The notes beneath the pieces are model-generated. The model was not told where the DNA came from, ran no database searches, and saw only the letters and a program-made list of their open reading frames with translations. From CAYPNP01 sp964412195 (lineage in GTDB: Bacteria; Acidobacteriota; JAAYUB01): a DNA stretch of 57,709 bases. Location of the stretch: NCBI GenBank assembly GCA_964412195.1, contig CAYPNP010000027.1:1-57709 (forward strand). Direction: 5' to 3'. The translations under genes and the position numbers were made by a program. This document shows positions 45,728-55,083 of the stretch, piece after piece; position 1 is the stretch's first letter, and each line of letters starts with the position of its first letter.

Positions 45728-46768
45728 ATGCTCGAAATCTTTCAACCGTTCACCGAAGAGCTGGTCAAGATCGTGATCATCCTCGCGATGGTCTCGCTGG
45801 CCATCGCCTACCTCACCTGGCTCGAGCGCAAGGTCATCGGCCACATGCAGGTGCGCTACGGCCCGATGCGGGTGGGCTGGCACGGCCTGCTGCAGCCCAT
45901 CGCCGACGGCATCAAGTTCATCATCAAGGAAGACATCATCCCGGCCAAGGCGGACCGCTTCGGCTTCATCCTGGCGCCGCTGCTGACGTTCATCCCGGCC
46001 TTCATCGTCTTCGCCCTGATCCCGTTCGACGGACCGCAGGCGTTCACGATCGGCGGCCAGACCTACAGCGGCTACGTGGCCGACGTCAACATCGCCCTCC
46101 TCTTCGTGATGGCCATCACCTCCATCTGCGTGCTGGGGCTGATCCTGGGCGGCTGGTCCTCCAACAGCAAGTACCCCCTGATGAGCGCCCTCCGGTCGGT
46201 GGCCCAGCTGGTGGGCTACGAGGTGCCCATGGGCCTGGCGGTGATGGGCGTGGTCATGATGGCCGGCAGCCTCAGCCTGGTGGACATCGTCCAGGCCCAA
46301 TCCAAGCTGGGGTGGTGGTTCTTCGTCCCGCAGATCGTCGGCTTCGCCATCTACTTCATCTGCGGCATCGCCGAAACCAACCGTTCCCCCTTCGACCTGC
46401 CCGAGGCGGAGTCGGAACTGGTGGGGGGGTACCACACCGAGTACAGCGGCTTCCGGTTCGCCATCTTCTTCCTGGCCGAGTACGCCAACATGATCACCAT
46501 CTCGGCCGTGGCCACCACGCTGTTCCTCGGCGGCTGGCTGATGCCCTTCCCGTCGCTGCTCGGGCCCTACCTCTCGTGGGTCCCCGGCATCGTGTGGTTC
46601 TCGCTGAAGACCTTCTGCTTCCTCTTCGCCTATCTCTGGTTCCGGGCCACCTTCCCGCGGTACCGGTTCGACCAGCTGATGGGCATCATGTGGAAGATCC
46701 TGCTGCCCATCTCCATCGCCAACATCCTGGTGACGGCCGGGATCATCCTGGTCTCGAAATTGGCCTGA
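45728..46768 (+). CDS. nuoH: NADH-quinone oxidoreductase subunit H
   Basis: 346 residues with eight predicted membrane helices; links the hydrophilic arm to the proton-pumping arm. ERKVIGHMQVRYGPMRVGWHGLLQPIADGIKFIIKED and AETNRSPFDLPEAESELVGGYHTEYSG are conserved NuoH/ND1 loops near the quinone entry. Confidence 0.96.
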   Translation: MLEIFQPFTEELVKIVIILAMVSLAIAYLTWLERKVIGHMQVRYGPMRVGWHGLLQPIADGIKFIIKEDIIPAKADRFGFILAPLLTFIPAFIVFALIPFDGPQAFTIGGQTYSGYVADVNIALLFVMAITSICVLGLILGGWSSNSKYPLMSALRSVAQLVGYEVPMGLAVMGVVMMAGSLSLVDIVQAQSKLGWWFFVPQIVGFAIYFICGIAETNRSPFDLPEAESELVGGYHTEYSGFRFAIFFLAEYANMITISAVATTLFLGGWLMPFPSLLGPYLSWVPGIVWFSLKTFCFLFAYLWFRATFPRYRFDQLMGIMWKILLPISIANILVTAGIILVSKLA

Positions 46769-46782
46769 GGAAAGGGTGCGCC

Positions 46783-47238
46783 ATGAGCGTCGGCAAACTC
46801 CTGAGAAAGATATTCTTCGTGGACCTGATCATCGGGCTCTCCATCACCTTCAAGGAGATGTTGAGCGGGGCCATCACCCTGCAGTACCCACGGCAGCGGC
46901 CGACGCTCTACGAGCGCTTCCGGGGCGAGCCGCGGATGGCCGTGAACGAGGACGGCAGCACCAAGTGCATCGCCTGCATGCTGTGCGCCCAGGTCTGCCC
47001 GGAGAACTGCATCACCGTGCTCCGGGAGAAGGACCCCGAGACCAAGAAATTCAAGCTGACGGGCTACACCTTCGACATGCACCGGTGCATGTTCTGCGGG
47101 TTCTGCGAGGAGGTCTGCCCGACCGACTGCATCCTGCTGACGCCGGACTACGAGATGGCCCAGTTCGAGATCAAGGACATCGTCCTCGATTGGAAGTCCC
47201 TGGAGAAGGGGATGCCCAAGACGATGTACAAGAAGTGA
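46783..47238 (+). CDS. nuoI: NADH-quinone oxidoreductase subunit I
   Basis: 151 residues with two 4Fe-4S motifs: CIACMLCAQVCPENC (about 64-78) and CMFCGFCEEVCPTDC (about 104-118), holding clusters N6a and N6b. ATG 46783 follows GAGGAAAGG. In the absence of NuoEFG in this operon, it would be the electron-input side of the core module. Confidence 0.96.
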   Translation: MSVGKLLRKIFFVDLIIGLSITFKEMLSGAITLQYPRQRPTLYERFRGEPRMAVNEDGSTKCIACMLCAQVCPENCITVLREKDPETKKFKLTGYTFDMHRCMFCGFCEEVCPTDCILLTPDYEMAQFEIKDIVLDWKSLEKGMPKTMYKK

Positions 47239-47248
47239 AGGGGACGCC

Positions 47249-47776
47249 ATGGAAGCCATTCTGTTCTGGAGCTTGAGCGGCCTGACCATCCTTTTCGCGT
47301 TCCTGGTGATCACCTCCCGGAATCCCGTCCACAGCGCGGTCTTCCTGATCGGCACGCTGCTGTTCATGGCCGGGCTCTACATCCTGCTGGACGCGGAGTT
47401 CCTCGTCGGCGTGCAGGTGATCGTCTACGTCGGGGGGATCACGGTGCTCTACCTGTTCGTCATCTCGCTGATCGTCCTGAAGAAGATCCCGCTGGAGAGC
47501 CCGGTCAGCCGCCAGTGGCCGGCGGCGGTCGTCGCCGTGGTCGCGCTGCTGGTCGAGGTCGTCTACTTCCTGGTCAAGGGCGACGAGTTCTTCGCCTCGT
47601 TCCACGCCCGGAAGATGGTCTACGGGACCGGCCGGACCCAGGACATAGGCCAGGCCCTGTACGGCCCGTACGTGCTCCCATTCGAGATCGCCACCGTGGT
47701 CCTGCTGCTGGCCATCGTCGGGGCGGTCCTGATGAGCCGGAAGCCGGAACCCCAAGAGTCCTCCGTGGAGTCGTAA
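47249..47776 (+). CDS. nuoJ: NADH-quinone oxidoreductase subunit J
   Basis: 175 residues, five membrane helices. RNPVHSAVFLIGTLLFMAGLYILLDAEFLVGVQVIVYVGGITVLYLFVI is the conserved NuoJ/ND6 region with the pi-bulge helix. It follows nuoI by ten bases and is one base from nuoK. Confidence 0.94.
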   Translation: MEAILFWSLSGLTILFAFLVITSRNPVHSAVFLIGTLLFMAGLYILLDAEFLVGVQVIVYVGGITVLYLFVISLIVLKKIPLESPVSRQWPAAVVAVVALLVEVVYFLVKGDEFFASFHARKMVYGTGRTQDIGQALYGPYVLPFEIATVVLLLAIVGAVLMSRKPEPQESSVES

Positions 47777-47777
47777 G

Positions 47778-48077
47778 ATGGAGATCTACCATTACCTTGC
47801 CGTCAGCACCATCGTGTTCACCATCGGCATGATCGGGGTGCTGATCCGCCGCAACATCATGATCATCCTGATGTCGCTGGAGCTGATGCTCAACGCCGTC
47901 AACCTCAACCTGGTGGCGTTCTCGCGGCTCTGGGGCGGCGTGGCCGGCCACGTGTTCGTCATCTTCATCATCACCGTGGCCGCCGCCGAGGCCGCCGTCG
48001 GCCTGGCGATCGTCATCGCCGTCTATCGGCATCGGCAGACGATCAACATCGACGACATCCACCTGTTGAAATGGTGA
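47778..48077 (+). CDS. nuoK: NADH-quinone oxidoreductase subunit K
   Basis: 99 residues, three membrane helices with the conserved acidic residues in helices 2 and 3 (MSLELMLNAVNLNLVAFSR and AAAEAAVGLAIVIAVYR), which belong to the proton path in NuoK/ND4L. Standard length. Confidence 0.95.
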   Translation: MEIYHYLAVSTIVFTIGMIGVLIRRNIMIILMSLELMLNAVNLNLVAFSRLWGGVAGHVFVIFIITVAAAEAAVGLAIVIAVYRHRQTINIDDIHLLKW

Positions 48078-48102
48078 GACACCGAGGGACAGGACAAGAC
48101 GC

Positions 48103-50175
48103 ATGAACAACCAGGTTCAATACTTGTGGATCATCCCCCTGCTGCCGCTGGCGGGGTTCCTTGTCAACGGCTTGACGGGGCTGTTCTTCAACCGGTTGCG
48201 GGGCGCCAAGCCGAACCGCTACTTCGTGACGTTCATCGCATGCGGGCTGGTGTTCGCCGCGTTCCTGATGAGCGTCGCCGCGGTCTGGCAGCTTTCCCAA
48301 TTGCCGGCAGAAGAGCGGCTGATCCAGCAGACGGCCTTCACCTGGATGGCGGGCGGCGAGGGCCCGACCACCGGCTACGGGAACGGGACCATCCCCGCGG
48401 GGATCGCCAAGTTTGTCGTGGAATGGGGCTTCCAGCTGGATCCCCTCTCCGCGGTCATGATGCTGGTAGTCACCGGCGTGGGCTTCCTGATCCACGTCTT
48501 CGCCGTGGGTTACATGTGGGACGACACGGGCTTCTACCGGTTCTTCAGCTACCTGAACCTCTTCATGTTCGCCATGCTCACCCTGGTCATGGGCAACAAC
48601 TACCTGATGATGTTCCTGGGGTGGGAGGGCGTGGGCTTCTGCTCCTACGCCCTGATCGGCTACTACTTCCACAAGAAGAGCGCCTCCGACGCCGGCAAGA
48701 AGGCCTTCATCGTGAACCGGGTGGGCGACTACGGCTTCACCGTCGGGGTGCTGCTCACGTTCGTCACCTTCGGCACGTTCAACTTCAGCCAACTGAGCGG
48801 GCTGGTCCAGGGCCTGCCCGCCGAGGCCCACTTCGGCGTGATCTCGGCCATCACCCTGCTGTTCTTCATCGGCGCCACCGGCAAGAGCGCCCAGATCCCG
48901 CTCTACGTCTGGCTGCCCGACGCCATGGAGGGCCCGACCCCGGTGTCGGCCCTGATCCACGCGGCCACGATGGTCACCGCCGGCGTCTACATGGTCACCC
49001 GGAGCAGCTTCCTCTTCACCCGCGCCCCGGTGACGCTGGAACTGGTGGGCTTCGTCGGCATCACCACGGCCTTCGTGGCGGCGCTGATGGGCCTGTTCCA
49101 GCGCGACATCAAGAAGGTGCTGGCCTACTCCACCATCTCCCAGCTCGGCTACATGTTCGCCGCCCTGGGTGTGGCCGCCTTTTCCGCCGGCATCATGCAC
49201 CTGATGACCCACGCCTTCTTCAAGGCGCTGCTCTTCCTCGGGGCCGGCAGCATCATCCACGCCATGCACCACGAGCAGGACATGCAGAACATGGGCAACT
49301 TGCGCAAGTACATGCCGTGGACCTACTGGACGATGTGGACCGCGTGGCTCGCGATCTGCGGCATCTTCCCCTTCGCCGGGTTCTTCTCCAAGGACGAGAT
49401 CCTGTGGCGCGCCTTCGCCACCCACCACTACGCCTTCTACGCCGTCGGACTGCTGACGGCAGGCTTGACGGCATTCTACATGACCCGGCTGATGGCCCTG
49501 ACCTTCTGGTCCAGGGAGCGGATCACCGAGCACGCCAGGCACCAACTCCACGAGTCCCCGGCGGTGATGACCGCCCCGCTGGCGGTGCTGGCCGTGGGGT
49601 CGGTGGCCGGCGGCTGGATCGGCCTGCCGGCCTGGTTGGGCGGCAGCCGCTTCGAGCAGTGGCTGGAGCCGGTCTTCACGGCGTCCATCCTGCCGGCGCC
49701 CGGCCATTACGGCCACGGTTTCGAATTCGGCATGGCCGCGACCTCGGTGGTCGTCGCCGCCCTGGCCATCGCCCTGGCCTGGTTCATCTACAAGAAGAAG
49801 GGCGTGGTGCCGGACACCGAGACGTCCTGGGGGAAGCTCTGGGAGGTCATCTACCACAAGTTCTACATCGACGAGCTGTACGACGCCCTCATCGTGCACC
49901 GCGCCAAGGACCTGGGCAACCTGCTGGCGGCCTTCGACCTGGCGGTGATCGACGGCTTCTTCGTCGACGGGACGGCCGCGGCCACGCGGGGCTCCGCGAC
50001 GGTGTCGGGCTGGTTCGATCGCTACGTCGTGGACGGCCTGGTGAACCTGCAGGCCTGGATCGTGCAGAACGTCAGCGCGGTGCTGCGACGGGTGCAGACC
50101 GGGGTGACGCAGAACTACGCCCTGGCGATCGTGCTGGGGATCGTCATATTGTCGTTCGTTTATATCTTCCGATAG
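48103..50175 (+). CDS. nuoL: NADH-quinone oxidoreductase subunit L
   Basis: 690 residues, the distal antiporter-like proton-pumping subunit with a long C-terminal lateral helix. FLGWEGVGFCSYALIGYYF, the TGKSAQIPLYVWLPDAMEGPTPVSALIHAATMVTAGVYMV block and KKVLAYSTISQLGYMFAALG are NuoL/ND5 signatures; the pumping Lys and Glu are present in these segments. Confidence 0.96.
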   Translation: MNNQVQYLWIIPLLPLAGFLVNGLTGLFFNRLRGAKPNRYFVTFIACGLVFAAFLMSVAAVWQLSQLPAEERLIQQTAFTWMAGGEGPTTGYGNGTIPAGIAKFVVEWGFQLDPLSAVMMLVVTGVGFLIHVFAVGYMWDDTGFYRFFSYLNLFMFAMLTLVMGNNYLMMFLGWEGVGFCSYALIGYYFHKKSASDAGKKAFIVNRVGDYGFTVGVLLTFVTFGTFNFSQLSGLVQGLPAEAHFGVISAITLLFFIGATGKSAQIPLYVWLPDAMEGPTPVSALIHAATMVTAGVYMVTRSSFLFTRAPVTLELVGFVGITTAFVAALMGLFQRDIKKVLAYSTISQLGYMFAALGVAAFSAGIMHLMTHAFFKALLFLGAGSIIHAMHHEQDMQNMGNLRKYMPWTYWTMWTAWLAICGIFPFAGFFSKDEILWRAFATHHYAFYAVGLLTAGLTAFYMTRLMALTFWSRERITEHARHQLHESPAVMTAPLAVLAVGSVAGGWIGLPAWLGGSRFEQWLEPVFTASILPAPGHYGHGFEFGMAATSVVVAALAIALAWFIYKKKGVVPDTETSWGKLWEVIYHKFYIDELYDALIVHRAKDLGNLLAAFDLAVIDGFFVDGTAAATRGSATVSGWFDRYVVDGLVNLQAWIVQNVSAVLRRVQTGVTQNYALAIVLGIVILSFVYIFR

Positions 50176-50185
50176 GAGACGGCGC

Positions 50186-51796
50186 ATGGATCTTCTGGGC
50201 ATACCGATTCTCAACGCAGTCGTATATTTGCCCCTGGTGGGCTTCTTCCTGATCCTGCTGCTCCCGAAGACGAAGGAGACCCTCATCAAATGGGTGGCCA
50301 ACATCACGGGGTTGCTCGGGTTCCTCGTCTCCGTCCCGCTGATCACCTCCTGGTACGATGCGCGGGTTGTCGAGGGAGTGAAGAACGGCATGCGCTACAC
50401 CATCGACGTGTCCTGGATCCAGTCGCTGGGCGTGCGCTACTCCATGGGCATCGACGGCATCAGCCTGCTGCTGGTACTGCTGACCACGCTGCTGGGGGCG
50501 GTCGCCATTCTCTCCTCTTGGAGCGCCATCACCGTCCGGGTCAAGGAGTACTACGCCTACCTGCTCCTGCTCCAGACCGGCATGCTCGGCGTCTTCATGG
50601 CCACCGACCTGTTCCTGTTCTACATCTTCTGGGAAGTCATGCTGGTGCCGATGTACTTCCTCATCGGCGTGTGGGGCGGCCCGCGCAAGCTCTACGCCGC
50701 CATCAAGTTCTTCCTCTACACCCTGCTGGGCTCTGTGCTGATGCTGCTGGCCATCCTGGCGCTCTACTTCAAGTACGTCTCCCTCTTCGGCTGGGAGAAC
50801 CGGACCTTCAGCTACTTCAAGTTCCTCGAGATGGGCCTCGACCCGAACTTCCAGTTCTGGGCGTTCCTGGCCTTCTTCATCGGCTTCGCCATCAAGGTGC
50901 CGATGTTCCCGTTCCACACGTGGTTGCCCGACGCCCACGTCGAGGCGCCCACGGCCGGCTCGGTGATCCTGGCCGGCGTCCTGCTGAAGATGGGCACGTA
51001 CGGCTTCGTGCGCTTCTCGCTGCCGCTCTTCCCCGACGCCACCCGCGAGTTCCTGCCCTTCCTGATGATCCTCTGCATCGTCGGCATTATCTACGGCGCC
51101 CTGGTGGCCATGATGCAGAAGGACATGAAGAAGCTCGTGGCCTACTCCTCGGTGAGCCACCTGGGCTTCTGCATGCTGGGCGTCTTCGCCGGCACGGCCA
51201 TCGGCATCCAGGGCGGCGTGGTCCAGATGATCAACCACGGCATCTCCACCGGCGCGCTGTTCATGATCGTCGGCAACATCTACGAGCGCCGCCACACCCG
51301 CCTGATCGAGGAGTACGGCGGCCTGTCCCACCACATGCCGGTCTACGCCACGATCTTCCTGATCATGACGCTGTCGTCCATCGGGTTGCCGGGCCTGAAC
51401 GGCTTCATCGGCGAGTTCATGATCCTGCAGGGGACTTTCCAGAATCCCCTGCTGCGGGTGTACGCCATCCTGGCGGCGAGCGGCATCATCCTCGGCGCGG
51501 CCTACATGCTGTGGCTCTACCAGCGGGTGATGTTCGGCAAGTGCGACAAGGAAGAGAACCGCAAGATGAAGGACCTGAACCTGCGCGAGGTGTTCACCTA
51601 CGTCCCGCTGATCTTCCTGGCGGTCTGGATCGGCATCTTCCCGTCCTTCTGGCTGAAGTACCTCAACGAGCCGGCCAAGTTCGTCGTGGACCGGCTGCAG
51701 CGTTCCTCGCAGCAGCTGGTGGTCCAGCCACCGGCCGCCCCGATGCCGGCGGTCCCGGCGGCGGTCCCGTCCGCCCCGGCCGCGGCGGTGAAATAG
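50186..51796 (+). CDS. nuoM: NADH-quinone oxidoreductase subunit M
   Basis: 536 residues, antiporter-like subunit. FYIFWEVMLVPMYFLIGVWGG with the key Glu, KVPMFPFHTWLPDAHVEAPTAGSVILAGVLLKMGTYGF and KKLVAYSSVSHLGFCMLG are typical. The C-terminus has an Ala/Pro-rich tail (about 505-536, repeated VP/AAP) that is not part of the usual subunit and may be cytoplasmic or disordered. Confidence 0.95.
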   Translation: MDLLGIPILNAVVYLPLVGFFLILLLPKTKETLIKWVANITGLLGFLVSVPLITSWYDARVVEGVKNGMRYTIDVSWIQSLGVRYSMGIDGISLLLVLLTTLLGAVAILSSWSAITVRVKEYYAYLLLLQTGMLGVFMATDLFLFYIFWEVMLVPMYFLIGVWGGPRKLYAAIKFFLYTLLGSVLMLLAILALYFKYVSLFGWENRTFSYFKFLEMGLDPNFQFWAFLAFFIGFAIKVPMFPFHTWLPDAHVEAPTAGSVILAGVLLKMGTYGFVRFSLPLFPDATREFLPFLMILCIVGIIYGALVAMMQKDMKKLVAYSSVSHLGFCMLGVFAGTAIGIQGGVVQMINHGISTGALFMIVGNIYERRHTRLIEEYGGLSHHMPVYATIFLIMTLSSIGLPGLNGFIGEFMILQGTFQNPLLRVYAILAASGIILGAAYMLWLYQRVMFGKCDKEENRKMKDLNLREVFTYVPLIFLAVWIGIFPSFWLKYLNEPAKFVVDRLQRSSQQLVVQPPAAPMPAVPAAVPSAPAAAVK

Positions 51797-51805
51797 GAGT
51801 TCCCG

Positions 51806-53323
51806 ATGGAGCAGTACATCGTCCCCTTCGCCGAGCTGGCGCGGATCGGGCCGGAGCTGATCCTCCTGATCTGGAGCTGCGCGATCCTGCTGGTGATGGT
51901 GTTCATCAAGGACAAGCCGGCCACCCGCTTCGTGCCGTGCGCCTTCGCCCTGGCGGGGATCGCCTTCGCCGCCGCCTCGTATTTCCAGCAGGCCGCGGCG
52001 TTCGTCGGGAACGCCCACCCGGAGGGCATCCACTACGTCTTCAACCGGATGTACTCCCTGGACGGCCTGGCGCTGTTCTTCAAGGGGATCTTCCTCGCCG
52101 CCGGTTTCCTCACGGTGCTGATCGCGCCCCGCTTCCTGCGCGAGGAGAAGGCGCCGGGGACGGAGTTCTTCTCCCTGATCCTGCTGTCGCTCACGGCGAT
52201 GATGTTCATGGCCGGCGCCGCCGACCTGATCACCATCTACATCAGCCTGGAGTTCATGGCCATCAGCGTGTACATCCTGGTCGGGTACCTCAAGTTCGAG
52301 CCCCGGTCCACGGAGGCGTCGCTGAAATACTTCATCCTGGGGGCGTTCTCCTCCGCCTTGATCCTGTTCGGTATGTCGCTGGTGTTCGGCCTGTCCGGCA
52401 CCACGAACCTGGAGACGCTGTACACCGCCCTGTCCACCCAGGCGGCGCTGAACAGGCCCATCCTGGTCCTGGCGATGCTGCTGATCCTGGCCGGCCTGGG
52501 ATTCAAGATCGCCGCCGTGCCCTTCCACATGTGGTGCCCCGACGCCTACGAGGGGGCGCCCACCCCGGTGACGGCGTTCATGTCCGTGGCGCCCAAGGCG
52601 GCCGCCTTCGCCGTGTTCATCCGCCTCTTCATGTTCCTCTTCAAACCGCTGGCGGTGGAGTACGTCAGCTTCATCGGCCTGCTGAGCATCCTGACCATGA
52701 CCCTCGGCAACGTGCTGGCCGTGAAGCAGACCAACATCAAGCGCCTGCTGGCCTATTCCAGCATCAGCCATGCCGGCTACCTGCTCATGGGCCTGATGGT
52801 GCGGGAGTACATCGGCGTGCAGGCGATCGGCGTGTACCTCGTCTGCTACCTGTTCATGAACATCGGCGCGTTCGCCATCGTGGTGGTGATGCGCCGGAAG
52901 AACATCGGCGGGGAGGAACTCGACGATTACAGCGGCCTGATCTACACCAATCCCTTCATCGCCGCCTGCATGGCGGTGTTCCTGCTCTCCCTGGCCGGCA
53001 TCCCGCCGACCGCCGGATTCATCGCCAAATACTGGGTCTTCGGCGCGGTGATCAAGAGCTACCTCGCCACCTACGACCGGCTGTTCCTCTACGTGGCGGT
53101 GGCCGGCGCGCTCAACGCGGTGGTGGCGCTGTTCTACTACTTCCGCATCGTCAAGCGGATCTTCATGGGCGAGGAGCGGCCGATCCCGCCGCTGGCCATG
53201 GGGGTGTGCGCCCGGATCGCCCTCGGCGTTACCCTGGCCGCCACGCTCTTCATCGGGCTGTTCCCCGAGCCAGTGATCCGCATGGCTTCCTGGATCTACA
53301 TGACCTTCGCCGGCCTGCAGTGA
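51806..53323 (+). CDS. nuoN: NADH-quinone oxidoreductase subunit N
   Basis: 505 residues, third antiporter-like subunit. ISLEFMAISVYILVGYL, FKIAAVPFHMWCPDAYEGAPTPVTAFMSVAPKAAAFAV and IKRLLAYSSISHAGYLLMGLM are conserved in NuoN/ND2. Last nuo gene; atpZ starts four bases after its stop, so complex I and the FO genes are probably cotranscribed. Confidence 0.95.
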   Translation: MEQYIVPFAELARIGPELILLIWSCAILLVMVFIKDKPATRFVPCAFALAGIAFAAASYFQQAAAFVGNAHPEGIHYVFNRMYSLDGLALFFKGIFLAAGFLTVLIAPRFLREEKAPGTEFFSLILLSLTAMMFMAGAADLITIYISLEFMAISVYILVGYLKFEPRSTEASLKYFILGAFSSALILFGMSLVFGLSGTTNLETLYTALSTQAALNRPILVLAMLLILAGLGFKIAAVPFHMWCPDAYEGAPTPVTAFMSVAPKAAAFAVFIRLFMFLFKPLAVEYVSFIGLLSILTMTLGNVLAVKQTNIKRLLAYSSISHAGYLLMGLMVREYIGVQAIGVYLVCYLFMNIGAFAIVVVMRRKNIGGEELDDYSGLIYTNPFIAACMAVFLLSLAGIPPTAGFIAKYWVFGAVIKSYLATYDRLFLYVAVAGALNAVVALFYYFRIVKRIFMGEERPIPPLAMGVCARIALGVTLAATLFIGLFPEPVIRMASWIYMTFAGLQ

Positions 53324-53327
53324 CGTG

Positions 53328-53546
53328 ATGTTCAAGCGCGGCCTCTCGCCCGAGTCCATGAACCTGATGACGGCGGGAACCATGATCCCCGCCTGCATCC
53401 TGGTGGCCTGGCTGATCTTCAAGTGGATGCACAGCAACGGCTGGGTCGGCGGCCGCGCGGAGTTCTGGTTCGTCCTGTTCGGCATCGGCACCGGCCTGTA
53501 CAATTTTTTCCGCCTGATCGCCCGCCATGGACCCCGCAAGAAATAA
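53328..53546 (+). CDS. atpZ: AtpZ/AtpI-like small membrane protein
   Basis: 72 residues with two membrane helices (about 12-32 and 44-64) and the AtpZ-like second helix FWFVLFGIGTGLYNFFRLI. Such proteins precede FO genes in many genomes and are linked to c-ring assembly or Mg2+ handling. The symbol is by position and size. ATG 53328 is preferred to the overlapping GTG at 53325. Its end overlaps the next gene by 20 bases. Confidence 0.72.
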   Translation: MFKRGLSPESMNLMTAGTMIPACILVAWLIFKWMHSNGWVGGRAEFWFVLFGIGTGLYNFFRLIARHGPRKK

Positions 53547-53916
53547 GGACATCCAGACCGGCGTGATCCGGCGGATCGGCGGGTGGATCCTGGGGCTGAC
53601 CGTCGCCGCCGCGGCGGCGGCGTGGGCCTGGCGGGGCGGCCTGTCGGCCCTGTCCGTGGCCCTGGGGGGCGGGCTGGCCTTCTTCGGGTACCGGACGCAC
53701 ATCCGGGTGGTGGACCGGGCGCTGCAAAGGCAGGAGGGGCGCGGAGCCTTGTGGCGTATGCTTCTCCGTTATGGATTGATCCTCGTTTTCCTGTATGGTA
53801 TGATTCGCCTGTCATTTTTTGACATCCAAGGCTTTCTCATCGGACTGTTGCTGCCTGCCGCCGCGGTTCTGATCGAAGCGGTGGCATACTTGGTCAAGAC
53901 GCTGCGAGGACACTGA
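53527..53916 (+). CDS. atpI: ATP synthase I-type protein
   Basis: 129 residues with four membrane helices; ALSVALGGGLAFFGYRTHIRV and FLIGLLLPAAAVLIEAVAYLVK match the ATP synthase I (c-ring assembly factor) pattern. It overlaps atpZ and is followed three bases later by atpB, so the four FO-side genes form one unit. Confidence 0.78.
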   Translation: MDPARNKDIQTGVIRRIGGWILGLTVAAAAAAWAWRGGLSALSVALGGGLAFFGYRTHIRVVDRALQRQEGRGALWRMLLRYGLILVFLYGMIRLSFFDIQGFLIGLLLPAAAVLIEAVAYLVKTLRGH

Positions 53917-53919
53917 GGC

Positions 53920-54675
53920 ATGCCCCACTCTTTCTGGTTGACGGATCTGCTCAACTGGCTGCTCGGCCCGGCGGTGGTCCGGGCGGGGGGCTGGCTGGGC
54001 GTCCGCTTCCACGATCCTGCCCACCCCATCCCCAACCAGATCGCCCACCTGCTGCTGGTGGCGCTGATCCTCCTGGTGTTCTCGTGGTGGGTCCGGCGGA
54101 AGCTCAGCGTGGACCGCCCGACCAACTTCCAGCACCTGGTGGAGAGCGTCGTGCTGGGGATCCGGGGCCTCATCGATTCCGTCATCGGCCCCCACGGCCG
54201 CAAGTACCTGCCGTTCCACATCTCCCTCGGCCTGTTCATCTTCATGGCCAACCTGATCGGGCTGATCCCCGGCTTCGAATCCCCCACCAGCAACATCAAC
54301 GTCACGGCGGGCTGCGCCATCATCGTGTTCCTGAACTTCAACCTGATCGGGATCCGGGAGCAGGGGCTGCTCAATTACCTGAAGCACTTCGCCGGGCCGA
54401 TCCTGCTCATCGCCCCGCTGATGATCCCGGTGGAGATCCTCTCCACACTGGCGCGGCCCTTCTCGCTCTCGGTCCGCCTCTTCGCCAACATCTACGGCGA
54501 GGACCTGATCATCCTCGTCTTCACCGGACTGCTGCCGTTCATCCTGCCCCTGCCGGTGCTGGCGCTGTCGATCTTCACGAGCCTCCTGCAGGCGTTCGTG
54601 TTCGTGATCCTGTCCATCGTATACATTTCCGATTTCACCGCGCACGGGGAGGAGCACGCCCCCGCGCACGGATAA
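53920..54675 (+). CDS. atpB: ATP synthase FO subunit a
   Basis: 251 residues, about six membrane helices. The essential arginine lies in STLARPFSLSVRLFANIYGEDL (helix facing the c ring) and the conserved Gln in TSLLQAFVFVILSIVYISDF. FMANLIGLIPGFESPTSNINV is the other subunit-a block. It provides the ion half-channels. It is encoded 14 kb from the F1 genes. Confidence 0.95.
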   Translation: MPHSFWLTDLLNWLLGPAVVRAGGWLGVRFHDPAHPIPNQIAHLLLVALILLVFSWWVRRKLSVDRPTNFQHLVESVVLGIRGLIDSVIGPHGRKYLPFHISLGLFIFMANLIGLIPGFESPTSNINVTAGCAIIVFLNFNLIGIREQGLLNYLKHFAGPILLIAPLMIPVEILSTLARPFSLSVRLFANIYGEDLIILVFTGLLPFILPLPVLALSIFTSLLQAFVFVILSIVYISDFTAHGEEHAPAHG

Positions 54676-54716
54676 AAAGGGCCATCATTCCATCAACCGA
54701 TACGAAGGAGGAGTCC

Positions 54717-55034
54717 ATGAGAAGAAGAGTTCTGTTCACCGCCCTGCTGGGCCTGCTGGCCATCCTGTTCGCCGCGCCGGTCCTGGCGCAGGGCGAGACG
54801 GCCGGCAAGGCGGAAGCCGGGGCCTCCAACTGGTTCATCTACCTGCCCGCCTTCGCGATGGCCATCGCCTCCTCGGTTTGCGGCCTCAGCCAGAGCAAGG
54901 CCATTGTCGCCGCCTGCGAGTCGGTGTCCCGGAATCCCGGCGCCGCCGATTCCATCCGGTTTTTCCTGATCCTCGGCCTGGTGCTGATCGAATCCCTGGC
55001 GCTGTACACCCTGCTGATCATTTTCGCGAAGTAA
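54717..55034 (+). CDS. atpE: ATP synthase FO subunit c with N-terminal leader
   Basis: 105 residues, longer than the usual 75-90 because of a signal-like leader (about 1-26, LLGLLAILFAAPVLAQ). The hairpin of two helices follows. Helix 2 has the ion-binding Glu in LVLIESLALYTLL; with the Gln in GLSQSKAIVAACESVSRNP this gives Q, E, S and Y at the positions that bind Na+ in Ilyobacter-type rings. The usual GxGxGxG packing motif of helix 1 is replaced by Ala/Ser. GGAGGAG precedes ATG 54717. Ion specificity is inference. Confidence 0.93.
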   Translation: MRRRVLFTALLGLLAILFAAPVLAQGETAGKAEAGASNWFIYLPAFAMAIASSVCGLSQSKAIVAACESVSRNPGAADSIRFFLILGLVLIESLALYTLLIIFAK

Positions 55035-55083
55035 CCGGACGCCGTTCCGCCGGCTTTCCCGCGACGCTCGTGACCGGGCCGAC

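Noticed and set aside
50144..53815. 1223-residue open frame antisense to nuoM-nuoN and beyond
   Set aside because: It mirrors GC-rich codon positions of clear nuo genes, is very rich in His/Gln/Gly/Asp, and has no recognisable domain.
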